From positions 1,302,001-1,366,000 of the forward strand of contig JANHCV010000001.1 of assembly GCA_025594325.1 (NCBI GenBank): a stretch of DNA of 64,000 nucleotides. The letters run 5' to 3'. The translations under genes were made by a program, and so were the position numbers. Within the stretch, counting starts at the first letter, position 1. Each line of letters begins with the position of its first letter. Below the pieces are notes generated by a model. That model was not told the origin of the DNA and ran no database searches. It saw nothing but the letters and a program-made list of their open reading frames with translations. This document shows, piece by piece, positions 35,411-47,240 of this stretch. Source of the stretch: Blastocladiella emersonii ATCC 22665. Its lineage: Eukaryota; Blastocladiomycota; Blastocladiomycetes; Blastocladiales; Blastocladiaceae.

Positions 35411-36940
35411 CTACTTCTTGTTGCCCTTGGTGACGTTGAACTTGAAGAAGCATACGTCGCCCGACTGGACAACGTAGTCGCGTCCGCGCGTCGCGTACTT
35501 GCCAGCGGCGCGCACGGCGGTCTCGGACCCGAGGTCGGCGAGGTCGGCGTAGGTCATGACCTCGGCTGCGATGAACCCCTTCTCAAAGTCGGTGTGGATG
35601 ACGCCCGCGGCCTGCGGCGCCTTGCTGCCCTTGCACACGGTCCATGCGCGCACCTCGCCGGGCCCTGCCGTAAAGTAGTTGACGAGGCTCAGGGCCTGGT
35701 ACCCGGACGTGATGATCTGCGGCAGCGCCGACACGGCCTTGGGCCCGAGATCGGCCAGGACCGCGGCGCGCTCCTCGGCGCTCGCGTCGGCGAGCCGCTC
35801 CTCGAGGATGCCGGAGAAGGGGATGATCATGTCGCCGGCTACGCGGTGGGTGGCGGGTCAGTCGCTTGCTGTGAGCGAAGACAAGCACCGTGGTAACGTA
35901 CGGCTGTTCGTGTCGATCCAGGCCTTCATCTCGGACATCATGGGGCTGGCCTTGATGGCGGGCTCGAGGCCCGAGTCGCACACCTCGGCGTACTCGTCCT
36001 CGCTGACGTTGGCGAGGTAGACGACGGGCTTGGCGGTCAGCAGGTGCATCGGGTTGAGGATCTCGATCTCGCGGTTCGTCCAGCTGCCGTGGCGGATATC
36101 CCGGTTCTGCTCGCCGACCCAGTCGAGCGCCTTGAGGACGACGTCGAGCTCCTCGCGGCGCGTCTTTCCCTCGGGCCCCTGGGCCGCGCGCGTCAGCTTC
36201 TTCTTGAGGTCGGCGGCGAGGTTGGCGAGGAACTCGTCGTCCTTGAGCCGCAGCTCGTCGTGGATGATCTCCATGTCGCGTGCGGCGCCGACCGAGTTCT
36301 CGACGTGCACAATGTCCGAGTCCTGGAAGCATCGGACCACGTGGTAGATGCCGTCGACGGCGCGGATGTGGGCGAGGAACGCGTTACCGAGCCCGGCGCC
36401 GCTCGCCGCGCCGCGCACCAGGCCTGCGATGTCGGTGACGGTCAGCTTGGCCGGGATCGCCGACTTGGGCGAGTACATGGCGACGAGGTGGTCGAACCGC
36501 GCGTCGGGGACCGCGACGCGCGCCTCGCTCGGGTCGATGGTCGCGAACGGGTAGTTGGCGGTCAGCACGTTCGAGCCCGTGATGCAGTTGTACACGCACG
36601 ACTTGCCGACGTTGGGCATCCCGACCACGCCGAGCTTGAGGTTGTTGGACGGCCGGCCCAGCAGGAGCTTCTCCTCGGGCTCGTCGCCGCTGCTGCCGGC
36701 AGAGCCCTTCTTGGTCGAGGGGGCAGCGGCGGCAGGCTTCTTCTTGTGCAGCGCCGGCGTCGTCGAGAAGGCGCGGGTCTACGATCCGCCGCGAGGCCGT
36801 CAGTGGCCCGAATCAAGCGAACATCGTGCGACGAGGCATACGAGGGCGCTCAGAAGCGGCGCCGCGAATCTAGCGGTCGCAGCCGCGGCACTGCATGTGG
36901 ACTGGTTGCATGAGGCCCTGAGGCCGGGTCCGAGGAACAT
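35411..36940 (-). CDS. OLA1: OLA1/YchF-family GTPase with mitochondrial presequence
   Basis: Three exons, 36940-36842, 36778-35902 and 35838-35411, give 467 residues. The core starts [12 protein letters not shown] (G1) and continues with [15 protein letters not shown], the G3 region [19 protein letters not shown] and the family's ANVSE motif in place of NKxD. The TGS domain forms the C-terminus ([33 protein letters not shown]). YchF/Ola1 proteins are ATP-preferring P-loop proteins that bind ribosomes. Unlike cytosolic Ola1 of about 395 residues, this one has some 70 extra N-terminal residues: [11 protein letters not shown] spliced in frame to [14 protein letters not shown], a classic matrix-targeting and cleavage pattern. 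The first exon rests on this inference. Confidence 0.88.
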
Positions 36941-37174
36941 TGCGACGTTGCGAGGGGCCGTTGGAGAGAGGCAGCGGGCCGTGGGTGGCCCAGTCAAAGG
37001 TTGGCGATCACGCATCATGTGAGGTGCAGCAGAGCGTCCCACGGCGCGCCGTGCAGCGATGCGCGTCCCTTCCCTTTCGCACGCTTCCTCCCTGCCCTGG
37101 ATCGACCAGACGGCACCTTCTGCAACGTAGCCGACGCAACGAAACGCACCAACACTACGCATCAACCAGCCACC
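36941..37174. promoter_or_regulatory. Shared divergent promoter OLA1-like / DNA glycosylase
   Basis: A compact 234-bp bidirectional interval between two start codons. A pyrimidine-rich tract (TCCCTTCCCTTTCGC, about 37067-37082) lies upstream of the glycosylase ATG. No TATA box seen. Confidence 0.4.
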
Positions 37175-38555
37175 ATGCCTGAGCTCCCCGAGGTCGAGCG
37201 CACGCGGCGCAAGCTCGAGGGCGTCGCGCTGCAGCAGACGGTGGCTTCCATCACCACGGTGGGTACCCCTGTCGTGCGCTTGCGAGTCGCGTCGCACTTA
37301 TCGCGTCCACGGTGCTGCAGATAGAGGACACGATCGTGTACCAGGGCGTGACGCACACGGCCTTTGCCGACGCGATGCGCGGGGCCGCGTTCGCCGCGTG
37401 CCACCGGTACGGCAAGTGGATGTACTCGGAGATGCGTCTGGCGAGCCCGAGCGCGACGCACCGGACCTACTTCTTCCTGCATCTCGGTACGGGTTCCCGT
37501 GAAGTGTGATGGCGCCCTGATCCTCGGCTGACCCTCCGCGCACCAGGCATGACCGGGTCGCTGCGCATCAAGGGCCTCGACAACACCGAGTACCGGTCGG
37601 CCAAGATCAAGTACGACCCCGAGTCCGAGGTGTGGCCGCCCAAGTACGCCCGGTTCGATCTCACGCTCGACGACGGCACCCAGATGGCCTTTTGCGACCC
37701 GCGCCGCCTCGGCAGGGTCATGCTGGTCACGGTCGCCAGCGAGGAGGACCTGTTCCAGGTCGCTCCGCTTGCCGGGCTCGGGTTCGACCCGGCACTCCGG
37801 ATGCCGCCCGCCGACGAGTTTGGTACGCATGCACTGCGCGCTCTCTCTCCCCGCATTCGCCGCGTCTGACTCTCTGCGACTACGTAGCCACCGCGGTCCG
37901 CGCGCGAAAGACGGCCATCAAAGCTCTGCTCCTCGACCAGGCGTTCGCCGCGGGCGTGGGCAACTGGATCGCCGACGAGGTGTGCTACCAGGCGCGCGTG
38001 CACCCGGCGCGCCGCACCAACACGCTGTCGGACGCGGAGCTCGCGGCGCTGCACGCGGCGCTCGACATGGTGATCCGCGAGGCGTGCCTGCTCAATGGCG
38101 AGTACGACAGCTACCCGGCCGGCTGGCTGTTCCACGTGCGGTGGGGCAAGGCCGCCCACAAGAAGATCCTGAGCCCCGACGGCGACCCCGTCGAGTTTGT
38201 CACGGTCGGCGGGCGTACCAGCGCCTTCGTGCCCAAGCTGCAGAAGCTGCGGCCCGCGACGCCCGACCAGGACGCGGCGGCGGCAGACGATGAGAACGCC
38301 ATGGCCATCGACGAGGACAACGTGCTCAAGACGCCCGGCCGGCGGCGGCGGCAACAGCATGCCGCGCAGGAGGCCGAGTCGGAGCTGTCGTCGCTCGAGG
38401 ACAGTGACGAGGAGGAAACGCCGTCGACGCGGAGGCGGCGGCAGCGGCAGCAGCGCATCGACCAGCTGCGGCGCGACGGGGCCAAGCGCAAGGACCCGGC
38501 CGAGCGCAGCGAGTCGCCGTCCGCGTCGCCGCCGCGCAAGCGGAGTCGGACGTGA
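37175..38555 (+). CDS. Fpg/Nei-family DNA glycosylase (MutM-like)
   Basis: Four exons: 37175-37258, 37321-37486, 37547-37822 and 37888-38555, giving 397 residues. The mature N-terminus MPELPEVE carries the catalytic Pro and Glu of the Fpg family. The conserved Lys sits in HRYGKWMY and the H2TH domain in LLLDQAFAAGVGNWIADEV. The usual C-terminal zinc finger is absent: the corresponding place reads VGGRTSAFVPKLQKL, a zincless-finger arrangement known from plant and fungal Fpg proteins. The last 110 residues are charged and low-complexity, ending PPRKRSRT, a likely nuclear signal. The enzyme excises oxidised purines or pyrimidines. The gene sits head-to-head with the OLA1-like gene. Confidence 0.93.
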
Positions 38556-38689
38556 TCGTGTGCTGCTGATGCCAAACAAGAGAAATCGTTTTTCGTACGT
38601 GACTGAGGTGGATTGATTACTTTATATACCGAGGGAGATTGTGGGGAACGCAAAGAAATGAGACAGATACTATGGGGTACGAGACAAGC

Positions 38690-39570
38690 TTACAGGCCGA
38701 GCTTGTAGAGGGTCTCGTAGTAGGACTGGAGGTTTCGCCGCTTGAGGTACTTGAGGACCTTTTCGCGCTTGGAGGTGAGCAGGGTGAGGCCGCGCTTGTT
38801 GTGCACGTCCTTGCGGTGGGTGTCGAGGTGGCGCTGCAGGTTGTTGATGCGGACCGTGAGGACGGCGGCCTGGGCCTCGGGGCTGCCCGTGTCGTTGTGG
38901 CGGCGCGACGTGAGCTCGATGGCGCGCTGCACGTTCCAGTGGCCGACCATCTCGCCGCTGGCCGACTCGAGCGACAGGATGCGGCGCAGCATCGCAAGCC
39001 GCTCCTCGGCCTCCTCGGCGAGCTTAGCGGCACCCGGACCCTGGCCGATCTCGGCCTGCGCGTGGAGCGGCGACTTGAGCAAGCGGCCGATGGAGGCGGT
39101 GTTCGGAGCGATCTCAATCATGCCGGGAGTCGCGGACATGTTGAGGGTGGTCTTGATGTGCTTGATCCAGTTGGGCGACTGGAAGGCGGTCGGGACCATG
39201 CGGTAGATGAAGTGGCGCTCGGCGGGCGACAGGAAGTGCTGGGCCTGGTCGGCAACGGAGCCGGCCGTGTTAACGAGCGGGCGCAGCTCGGGCTTCGGGG
39301 CGGCCGGCGTCGGGTTGGCCTGGGTGATGACGTGCTGGTTCACCATCACGTAGCGCTGGCGGCCGGCCTTCTTCGGCGCGGGTGCGGGCGCAGGCGTGCT
39401 GGGCGACGCCACGGCTACACGCAGAGGGCAGCCGGTCAGTCAGCGGATCGGTCGCTCGCAGGTTCCTCCCTCCCGCGTGCGCGCGAGAGAGGCAGTTGTC
39501 GATTGCATGGGGGTTGGTGGGTCGATCACATACTGGCCAGCGCGCGGCGGGCGACGGCGGTGCGGAGCAT
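38690..39570 (-). CDS. Mitochondrial small-subunit ribosomal protein uS15m
   Basis: Two exons, 39570-39534 and 39414-38690, give 253 residues. The first exon plus the junction encode MLRTAVARRALATVASPS, a typical presequence. The S15 domain lies in the C-terminal 90 residues: HNDTGSPEAQAAVLTVRINN, LQRHLDTHRKDVHNKRGL, then KREKVLKYLKRRNLQSYYETLYKLGL. The N-terminal extension of about 160 residues is normal for mitochondrial uS15. It binds the central domain of the small rRNA. The intron donor is GTATGT and the intron is 119 bp. Confidence 0.93.
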
Positions 39571-41046
39571 GGTGGGCACGGCGGATGCACGGAGTTACGT
39601 TGCGGCGGGTTGGCCGGCGATTGCAATACAAGTGCGTCGGGATTCCAAGCTTCGCGACCGCGAGCACGAAGCCGAGTCGCAAGGTGTTGAGGGCGACGTC
39701 GACGGGGGTGGCGGGCGCTCCACGTGGCGCAGCAGCCAGCCAATGGGCGCGCGAGATGCACGCGCACGTGGCTCGCTGCAGATCGTTTCGCTTTGGTCGC
39801 GCTCGCCGTCAGCCCTCGCGGGACAAGGAGACGCTGACGATCGCGACTCGTCGCACTAGCACATCGATCTCGCGAGGGTCACGGTGTGGAGGCGCTCAGC
39901 GTGAGGCCGAGGGGGCCGGGTCTGGCGGACGCGACGACGTGGAGAGGCTGTGGCACCCGCTCGAGCATGGACCATGCGAGAGCTCTCGCCCTGGTCTTGA
40001 TCTAGCCTCCGAGTTCGAGTTGGGGAGCAATCGTTTTTGGTTCTTGAATATGAAGCCACATGGGTTTTCATTTGCGCACAACCACGCGCCCGTGAGCCGC
40101 TCGCCGCGCTCCTTCCTCTCTCCCTCCCTCCCCTCTCCCTCCCTTACTCTTGCCTTCTTCTCACTGCTCGCTGCTCGGCGAGTACACCTGCCGTGCTCCG
40201 CCGCTCTCTGCCCTCGTTGCTCCACTCCTAGGGCAGCGCCCCGCCTAGAGCACTCCGATTGCAGCTCGCCGTCGCCAACGCTGTTGACTGCTGCCCTTGT
40301 CGCCACCACCACGACTGGACTGGTACGCACCGCGCTACGACTAGATCCCCTCCCCTTCTCGACGCCGGCATCAAGTTCGCGCCTTGCCCTGAACCACCGA
40401 GTCGCCCCCACGTCACCGAGGGACCACCCCGCTCCCCGCGCTCAGCCACCGTCCTCCACTCGCGGCGACTCGCGATCCTTCGCGCCCGACTGCGCGTCTG
40501 TGCGCACCGTGCCGTGTTGGCCGTGGCCACGATCACGGCCGCGCGCGGCGGTGCGCTCGCTGCTGCTGTCGCGAGGGTCGGGCGGGCGGGCAAACCAGCG
40601 CACGCACGTCATGCAGGCGCAGCCCGCACCCGAGCGCAAGCTTGCGCCTGGCCAGCTGCAGCGTGATGCATGCCCCTGACGGGCTCGCTTGTTCGCCGCC
40701 GCCGCGGCTTCCGTGTGTTGCCGAGCCGTCGACTTCCGAGGTCGGCCGCTCGCCGCACACGCTGCTGCAAACCACCCGTGCGCGATCTTCGTTTTCAACG
40801 ACGTGACCGCGGTTTCCTCTCGTTTTCAACCTTCCATGTGCTCGCCCTCGCCCTTCCTCCTCGCCCGTACTGACCGCCGTCCTTGGCCGTCGATCCGGTA
40901 GGTGCCGCGAACGCCCGCCTCTCCTGCACGGTTGCGCGCCCAAGCCGCCGCCCCACGCTGCGCCACCACCACCTGCACCTCCACGCACGGCCGCCTGCCG
41001 CCTGCCGCCGTTGCTGCAGGGTCTCGGCCCGATCATCATCTCGATC
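39571..41046. promoter_or_regulatory. Long upstream region of the APSES gene
   Basis: About 1.5 kb separates the divergent uS15m and APSES start codons, by far the longest divergent spacer here. It contains a strong CT-rich tract on the plus strand (about 40108-40160) and several short plus-strand frames. It probably holds a long 5' untranslated leader, as is common for regulatory genes of this family. Long overlapping frames on both strands look like GC-driven shadows. Confidence 0.45.
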
Positions 41047-41868
41047 ATGTCCGCGATGAACGCGAGCACTACCGCCGCCAACGAGGGCGCGGACGCACCC
41101 GTGTGCACGCCGCCAGTGCCCCACGCCGCCTCGCCGGTCGCCACGACGCCGCTGGCCGACCTCGCAGCGGTCGCGAGCGCGGTCCTCGGTGGCGGCGACT
41201 CGGACCCAGAGCCCGGACCCGCCGCGCGTGTCCCTGACCACATGGACCAGCAGCAGCAGGCGCCGCTCCGTCACATGTCGCCCTCGGCGCCCGCTGAACA
41301 ACCGCTCGCTGCCGTCACTGGTCGCGCGCGCGAGCAGCAAGGGATCTGCTCGGCGCTGCTCGCCGCCGCCGCGGCCTCGGACCCGCCCGCGCCCTCGCCC
41401 ACCGTTGGCGGGCACGCTGCTGCTCCCGCCCCCGCTCCCGCATCCGCGCTGGATCACGGACTGCAGGCTACGGCACTCTCGCACCCCGCCGCCATGAATG
41501 CTGCCGCCCCCATGAACCACGCGCGCGCCGACCAGCCGCTCGAACAGGCGCAGCTCCCGCAGCACCACCACCAGCAGCAGCCGATCCACCCCTACGCGCC
41601 GTTCTCGACGCAGCAGCCGATGCCCGCGGTCGGCGCGTCCGCGCCGCTCGTGCTGCCCACGTCGCTCCCGCCCCCGCCTCCGCCGCCCGCGCCGCCATCC
41701 TCGTACTACCCGGCCTACTCGCAGTCCTACGCTGCCGCCAGCTCGCTGCCCGCCCCGCCCATGTTCCAGCCCGCCGCTGCCTCGCACTACCACCAGCAGC
41801 AGCCTCAGCCGTACCACCAGCAGCAACAACATCCTCAGGCCCCGCCGCAGCCGCCGCAGCCGCAGATC

Positions 41869-41944
<76 letters not shown>

Positions 41945-43810
41945 CGCCCGGGCTCGTCCCGTCGACCGTGTACGGCGTGCAGCCGTACCCGCACTCGCGC
42001 TACCCGATCGCGCACCAGCCGCCGCCGGTCGTCGCGTCGCAGCCGCCGAACCTGTACATGGCGGGCAACCCGGTCCTCGGCTCCATGGGCGTCGGCATGG
42101 GCGTCGGCCTCACGCACGACGTGGTGGGCAACCCGCTCAACGTCCTCACCGCGCCGATCCCCGGCTACCTGCACCACCACCACCATCACCACCACGGCCC
42201 GATGCCCGCCCACCTCACCACCTTCTTCTGGGAAGAAAAGACCACCAGCGTCTACCAGCTCGACACGGACCGCATCTCCATCTGCCGCCGCGTCGACAAT
42301 GACTACATCAACGGGTACGCGCTTCTTCGCTCATCCTTGGGTCGATCCTGCGGCTGACCATCCTCACTCGGGCGTCCATAGAACCAAGCTACTCAACGTC
42401 ACCCACATGACGCGCGGCAAGCGCGACAGCATCCTCAAGAACGAGCGCGACCGAGACGTGGTCAAGTCGGGCCCGATGCGCCTCAAGGGCGTGTGGATCC
42501 CGCTCGAGCGCGCCCGCGAGCTCGCCCACCAGCACGATACGGCCCACCTCGTCTACCCGCTGCTCGAGGACGATCCTGCCCGACACACGACCGGCCCCGT
42601 GCGGAATACCCCCAACGTGGCCGCCGCACCCGGCTCGTCCCCGCTCAACGGCACCCGCCCGCTCCACCATGGCTACGTGCAGTCGTCGTTTGTTCCGCAG
42701 CAGCCGCAGCAGCAGCAGGCGTGCTCGGGCAACTGCCAGAACCACTCAGCGCTGCAGCACCAGATGATGCAGCAGCAACAGCACGCCTACCCGACGCCGC
42801 AGGTCGACGGGACCGGCATGCAGCCGCAGTCGCAGCAGCCGCACCAGTACCCTCCATCCTCGGCGCCCGCGGCCGCGCCCATGGCCGCCGGCACGACCGG
42901 CTTTCTCGGATCCGCCCCGTCGCTGCCGTCCCACCCCGCCGCCATCCTGTCCGCGGGCCACCTCGCGACGCCCGTACACTCGCCGTACCTCGCCAACTCG
43001 CACCAGTACCAACAGCAGCAGCAGTACCGCACCGGCCCGCTCCCGCCTCCCGCCGCACCCGCACCGTACCTTCACGACGCGCGGCAGCCGCACTCGCACT
43101 CGCACCCGCAACAGCAGCAGCCAGCGCACGACCCCGCGACCACGGCCCTGCTCGACATGTACGCGGCCGGGACCAACCTCGCGCCGCCCACCCTGCGCCA
43201 GCCGACGCCCGCCGACGACGCGGCGACGGGTGCTGCTCCCGCCGGCGGCCCCGGTACCCAGCTCCCGCTGCCCGCGCCCGCTGCCCCGCACCTTGCGTAC
43301 TTGTCGCCGAGCCTCGGCGGCCCCGCGTCGCGCCCGTCGCTACGCCTCCGCCCCTGGGACGACGACTACGATTCCGAGAGCGACGACACCGCCGCGCGCG
43401 ACTCTTCCTCGGTCCTGCCGCCGATCGGCAGCCGCCACGCTTCCGCCGACGCGCACGAGCAGCCGCCCCTTGCGAAACGGCCGCGGCTCGATGACGTCGG
43501 CGCGCTGCTGTCCCCGCCCATGGACCGCCGGCGCGACGGGCAGCACCGCGACACGCTCGACGCGCTGCTCGCGCTCGGCGGCGACTCGGGTGCTGGCGCG
43601 GGCGCGGCGCCACCAACGCCGTCGGTCGGTGACCACAGCAGCATCAGCACCGCGGCCTCGTCACGCGCCGCGTCCCCCGCTAGTAGCAGCAGCGGCGGTG
43701 GCGCGAGCAGCGGGTACGCGTCTGGGCTCGCGCAGCTCGCCGACATTGCGCGGCTCGAGCAGATGCGCGAGACGTCAGCGGCGAGCGACGGCGCGGCAGC
43801 AAGGGTGTGA
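41047..43810 (+). CDS. APSES-domain transcription factor with polyglutamine
   Basis: Two exons, 41047-42314 and 42382-43810, give 898 residues. The APSES DNA-binding domain is interrupted by the intron: [20 protein letters not shown] and [10 protein letters not shown], then [40 protein letters not shown] and [16 protein letters not shown]. This resembles StuA/Phd1/Sok2, which control fungal development. The DNA-binding domain begins around residue 390, after a long low-complexity region with Pro runs, a 25-residue polyglutamine (41869-41943) and eight consecutive His. The C-terminal half is also Gln/Pro/Ala-rich with a basic KRPRLDD segment. No ankyrin repeats, so not the Swi4/Mbp1 type. Confidence 0.93.
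41869..41943 (+). repeat. Polyglutamine-coding CAACAG/CAG microsatellite
   Basis: Twenty-five consecutive Gln codons. The first two thirds alternate CAA and CAG regularly; the last eight or nine are pure CAG. The alternating part is a hexanucleotide repeat and the pure part a trinucleotide repeat, so two expansion events are likely. It lies in frame inside the APSES factor upstream of its DNA-binding domain. Confidence 0.95.
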
Positions 43811-44086
43811 TTTCCTCCTCGCTTCGCTCCCTCGGTTACCCTTCTCCTTCACTTCCACGGCCGCGGGCCGCCCGCACGCGCGTCTGGGACGTCGCGGCGG
43901 TCGGTCCTCGCGGCCAACATCTATCTTCCAGCAGCACCCTACCTACTATGACGACCCGCGGGATAGCATCCCCGCCCAAGAGATAATAGATTACCTTACC
44001 CCTCCGAGATCGCGATAGTGGGTATATAAGAACAATCGCAGTCTGCTGCTTGCAATCGAGGTAGAAGAAAACTCGCGTGGTCTCGC

Positions 44087-45469
44087 TCAGTCCTTGACCG
44101 ACTTCATCACATCGAGCGCCGCGTGCGAGTGCTCAACCGACACGCCCTTGAGGGGGTGGTGGTGCGGGTGCGCAGTGGACGACTCCTTGGCCGTAGTGGG
44201 CAGCAGCGCGGCCTTGCCGCCACCACTCGAAGCGGCCGACGCAGCGGCAGCAGCGGCCGAGCGCTGGTGGACCTCGATGAACGAGTAAAGCGCGCCTACG
44301 GTTGCGAGAGTGAGACGGCGCGAGCGACGGCGAGGGGCGGAGGAAGCGTACCGCCGAGCAGCGTGATGACGATGCCCATGCCGTTGACGGTGCTGATCTC
44401 GAGGTGGAACATGCTGATGGCGATGAGCACCGACAGGACCTGCTTGACGTTGGCTACTCGCGCGTGCGTGGCCATGGTCAATCGCCGTCGTCGACTCCAT
44501 CGAATCGCCCAGCGTACCCGCGACGCAGATGGTCAGCGCGCCCGTCTTCTTGTTGGCGGTGAACGAGACGTAGTTGAGGAAGAAGGCGATGGCGCCGTTG
44601 GCCGCGAGGCTGGCCACGATGCCCGGCGACATGGTCGCGGACAGGTACGCGCCGAGGCGCTCGTGCTCGCCCGCCATGCGGCTGTACAGCAGCGTCTGCA
44701 CGAACGACAGCGCCGACATGCGGTACAACAGGTCGAGCGGGTGTAGTTTCAGCGGGCCGACGAGAACGACGTTCTGAACGACGGCGCGGATGGTGAGCGA
44801 GGCCGTGCGGACGAGGGAGAGAAGACGTGTCGTACCGTCACGATGCCCTTGAGCGAGGCCAGCACGGTGCCGAGGAAGGTCATGGCGAGCCCGAACTGCG
44901 TGAACGAGTAGTCTCCAGCCGTGGCCAGCGCGACGCCGAACACAATCTACACTCGCAGCCGCGTTAGTGGTGTGCCGATTCCATTCAGTGTTACGCGAAA
45001 CGCACCGGCAGCTGGGCCAGGATGATCAGGCGCGAGTACCGCTTCTTGAGCAGGACCCAGCCGAGGGCAATGGTGAAGACGGGGCTCGTGGCGCGGACGA
45101 CCTGGTGGACCGGCACCGAGACCATGTTGAGCGAGACGTTGGAGATGGCGATGTTGATGCTGTACAGCAGCGAGAACAGGACCATGGTGCCGTGCTCGCT
45201 GCGCGACAGCTTGGCGGGCGTGAAGACGCCCATCCCGATCGCCGCGAGGCAGCCGAGGAAGGCGCACAGACTGTGGATTCCCGTCAGCGTGTACGGGAAC
45301 CTGGCAGCGAAGCACGATGCCGTCAGCGGACGTGCGCACGACGACAACGGCGATACCCGACGTACGAGAACTTGTAGATGGCCATGACATATTTGTTGTG
45401 CAGCGTCAGGAACAGGTTTGCGACAAAGTAGAAGCCCAGCCACATGTATCCATCCTTAGTCGATGTCAT
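44087..45469 (-). CDS. SLC35/TPT-family nucleotide-sugar or sugar-phosphate transporter
   Basis: Six exons: 45469-45366, 45300-45006, 44946-44836, 44773-44518, 44453-44352 and 44295-44087, giving 358 residues. Ten hydrophobic segments are recognisable. Family blocks include WLGFYFVANLFLTLHNKYVM near the start, LTGIHSLCAFLG, SVPVHQVVRATSPVFTI, LVGPLKLHPLDLLYRMS, KKTGALTICVAANVKQVLSV and MFHLEISTVNGMGIVITLLGG. These carriers exchange nucleotide sugars or phosphorylated sugars across Golgi, ER or vacuolar membranes; the substrate cannot be read from sequence. The tail after the last helix is hydrophilic and His-rich. Confidence 0.9.
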
Positions 45470-45783
45470 CTTGCTGCTGCGTCAGACTGCGCAAAGTTGC
45501 AATCCGTGATTTAGGTATCACCGACCCCTGTGGTGATGGAGGCGGCGGCGATCCCGCGGCGGTGCGTGCTCGTCGGTGCCCGTTGCAGGAAGTGCGCGAA
45601 CACGTCGAGGTTGCTGCTTCGAGAAGGTGGGAGACTCGCGCGACGCGTCGGCTGCACCGCGGTCAGGTGGGTGGCGCAACGCGTCTCCCTCCTGACCTGG
45701 GCAAGTTGCTCAACCTCTCCGCTCGCCTCGAATTACGCATCGTCAGCTTGCCTAGGGTCTATTCAAGAATCTGCCACTGGATC
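45470..45783. other. Intergenic, SLC35 promoter side
   Basis: 314 bp between the SLC35 start codon and the stop of the next minus-strand gene. No supported feature. Confidence 0.4.
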
Positions 45784-46860
45784 TCAGGTCTTGCGCTTGA
45801 GCTTGGACGGGCGGTCGCTGTTCCCGCTCGACCGCAGCGTCGAGCCAGCAGAATCGTCCAACCGCCCGGCCAGGAACTTGGCGTATCTCAACCCTCCGGC
45901 GCTCTTGCTGCTACTCGGGTCTCCATTCAAGGAGATCTCGGGGCCGAGCCGCACCGCGCCATTGTCCGCCCCCGTCGCCGCTGCCAGCAGGCTCGACGAG
46001 AGCTGCCGCGGCCCGCCGCCGTGTATGACGAGATGGCCCGACTGATGAAGCACCGGTTGCACCGCCGTGTACGCCTGCTCGAGGCCCGCCGACGAGATCA
46101 GGACCGCCGAGGTCGACAGCGCGCCGTCTCGCGGACCGAGAAAGTCAGAAACGAGCGGATCACCCAGCACAGCCTCCGACGCCTGCATACCAGGGTTGCC
46201 CTGCACGCGGATCAGGCCCGGCGTCGAGGCCCCGTGGAACACGCGGCCCTGCATCGCGAGGTACCCGTCCACGTCCGCCATGGCGGCCGCTGCGGCCGCG
46301 GTATCGGCCTTCTTCTTCTTCTTGCCGTCGCGCCGACGACGCGACTCCGCGTCCGATGAGGACGACGACGATGAACCACGCCGTCCGCGCCGGCTTCTAC
46401 GGCCTCGCTTCCGGTCGCCGCAGCACGGGCATTTCGGGCACCCGAAGCAGCAGATGACCTTGCAGCACCGCCGGCACGTGCACCAGATGGTTACGACGCA
46501 GCACAGGAGCGCGGCCGCGGCGAGCGTGATGGGCAGCCACGTCGGGACGTTGGGCGTGAAGATATACGGCGTCGAAGTCGCCGCCGCGCTGGCAGTCGTC
46601 TTGGTCGCCGTGACAGTGGTCGCGGTCCCATTCGCGCCGGCGGTGGTCGAGCTGTTAGAGAACACGGCGCTGCTGACGAAGTTGATGATGCCGAACTCGG
46701 CCGTTGGGGTCGGTGTCACTTCCGCGGTGGTCGCCGCATCAGCCCATGGCGACGAGGGCGGCGGCAGCGACTGCGTTGCACGGGCCGGGCTGTTGTCACT
46801 GGCGGCCGCCGTCAAGACGGCGGTAGTGCTTGATGTGCGATCCATGGTATCGACGATCAT
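45784..46860 (-). CDS. Single-pass membrane protein with juxtamembrane cysteine cluster
   Basis: A single-exon frame of 358 residues from the ATG at 46860 (an alternative at 46845 has a better ACCATGG context). There is no obvious signal peptide. The first 110 residues are Ser/Thr/Ala-rich with several possible glycosylation sites. One membrane helix follows (WLPITLAAAALLCCVVTIW). Immediately after comes a run with twelve or so Cys (CTCRRCCKVICC then GCPKCPCCGDRK), then basic and poly-Ser segments (RRGRRGSSSSSSSD) and a KKKKK tract. The C-terminal 150 residues contain no recognised domain. The layout suggests a surface or sensor-like protein with palmitoylated or metal-binding cysteines. I do not recognise the family. 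Confidence 0.72.
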   Translation of the reverse strand: MIVDTMDRTSSTTAVLTAAASDNSPARATQSLPPPSSPWADAATTAEVTPTPTAEFGIINFVSSAVFSNSSTTAGANGTATTVTATKTTASAAATSTPYIFTPNVPTWLPITLAAAALLCCVVTIWCTCRRCCKVICCFGCPKCPCCGDRKRGRRSRRGRRGSSSSSSSDAESRRRRDGKKKKKADTAAAAAAMADVDGYLAMQGRVFHGASTPGLIRVQGNPGMQASEAVLGDPLVSDFLGPRDGALSTSAVLISSAGLEQAYTAVQPVLHQSGHLVIHGGGPRQLSSSLLAAATGADNGAVRLGPEISLNGDPSSSKSAGGLRYAKFLAGRLDDSAGSTLRSSGNSDRPSKLKRKT

Positions 46861-47240
46861 GAAGCCATGCGCGAGAGCGGGCTGGACGCGGTTCACTAGC
46901 AATCTGGGTGGTTGACGGGCGCTGTATCGCGCAGCTGATTAAGCTCCAGCGTGGCAGTGAAGCAGATGCTGCGAGTTCTGCCCCGTTCAGGGATCGGGGA
47001 GTGCGGATCAGGGGCGCGATCGACTGCCGCGTACGTGGCGGTGAACGACGCGTTCGCAGAGCGTAGAGACAGGGCGGTGCGAGGTCGGCGATGGCAGCAA
47101 TTCCAGACGAAATCCAGGCTGCATACCGCGGCTCACATCACAATCGACGAGGGTGTTTGCTCCAAACTTAGCTGGTTGCCTAGCAACGGCTTTCACGTTG
47201 AGCAACTGCATCATGCTGGCGAAGCAAGCAACTCAAACTT
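46861..47240. other. Intergenic region up to the palindrome boundary
   Basis: 380 bp of unique sequence from the membrane-protein start codon to the outer end of the left palindrome arm. No supported gene. No short target duplication matching the right flank after 56143 was seen. Confidence 0.5.

Noticed and set aside
40795-42213. 472-codon minus-strand frame opposite the APSES gene
   Set aside because: Leu/Arg/Val-rich shadow of the polyglutamine and Ala-rich coding strand; the plus strand encodes a clear APSES domain.
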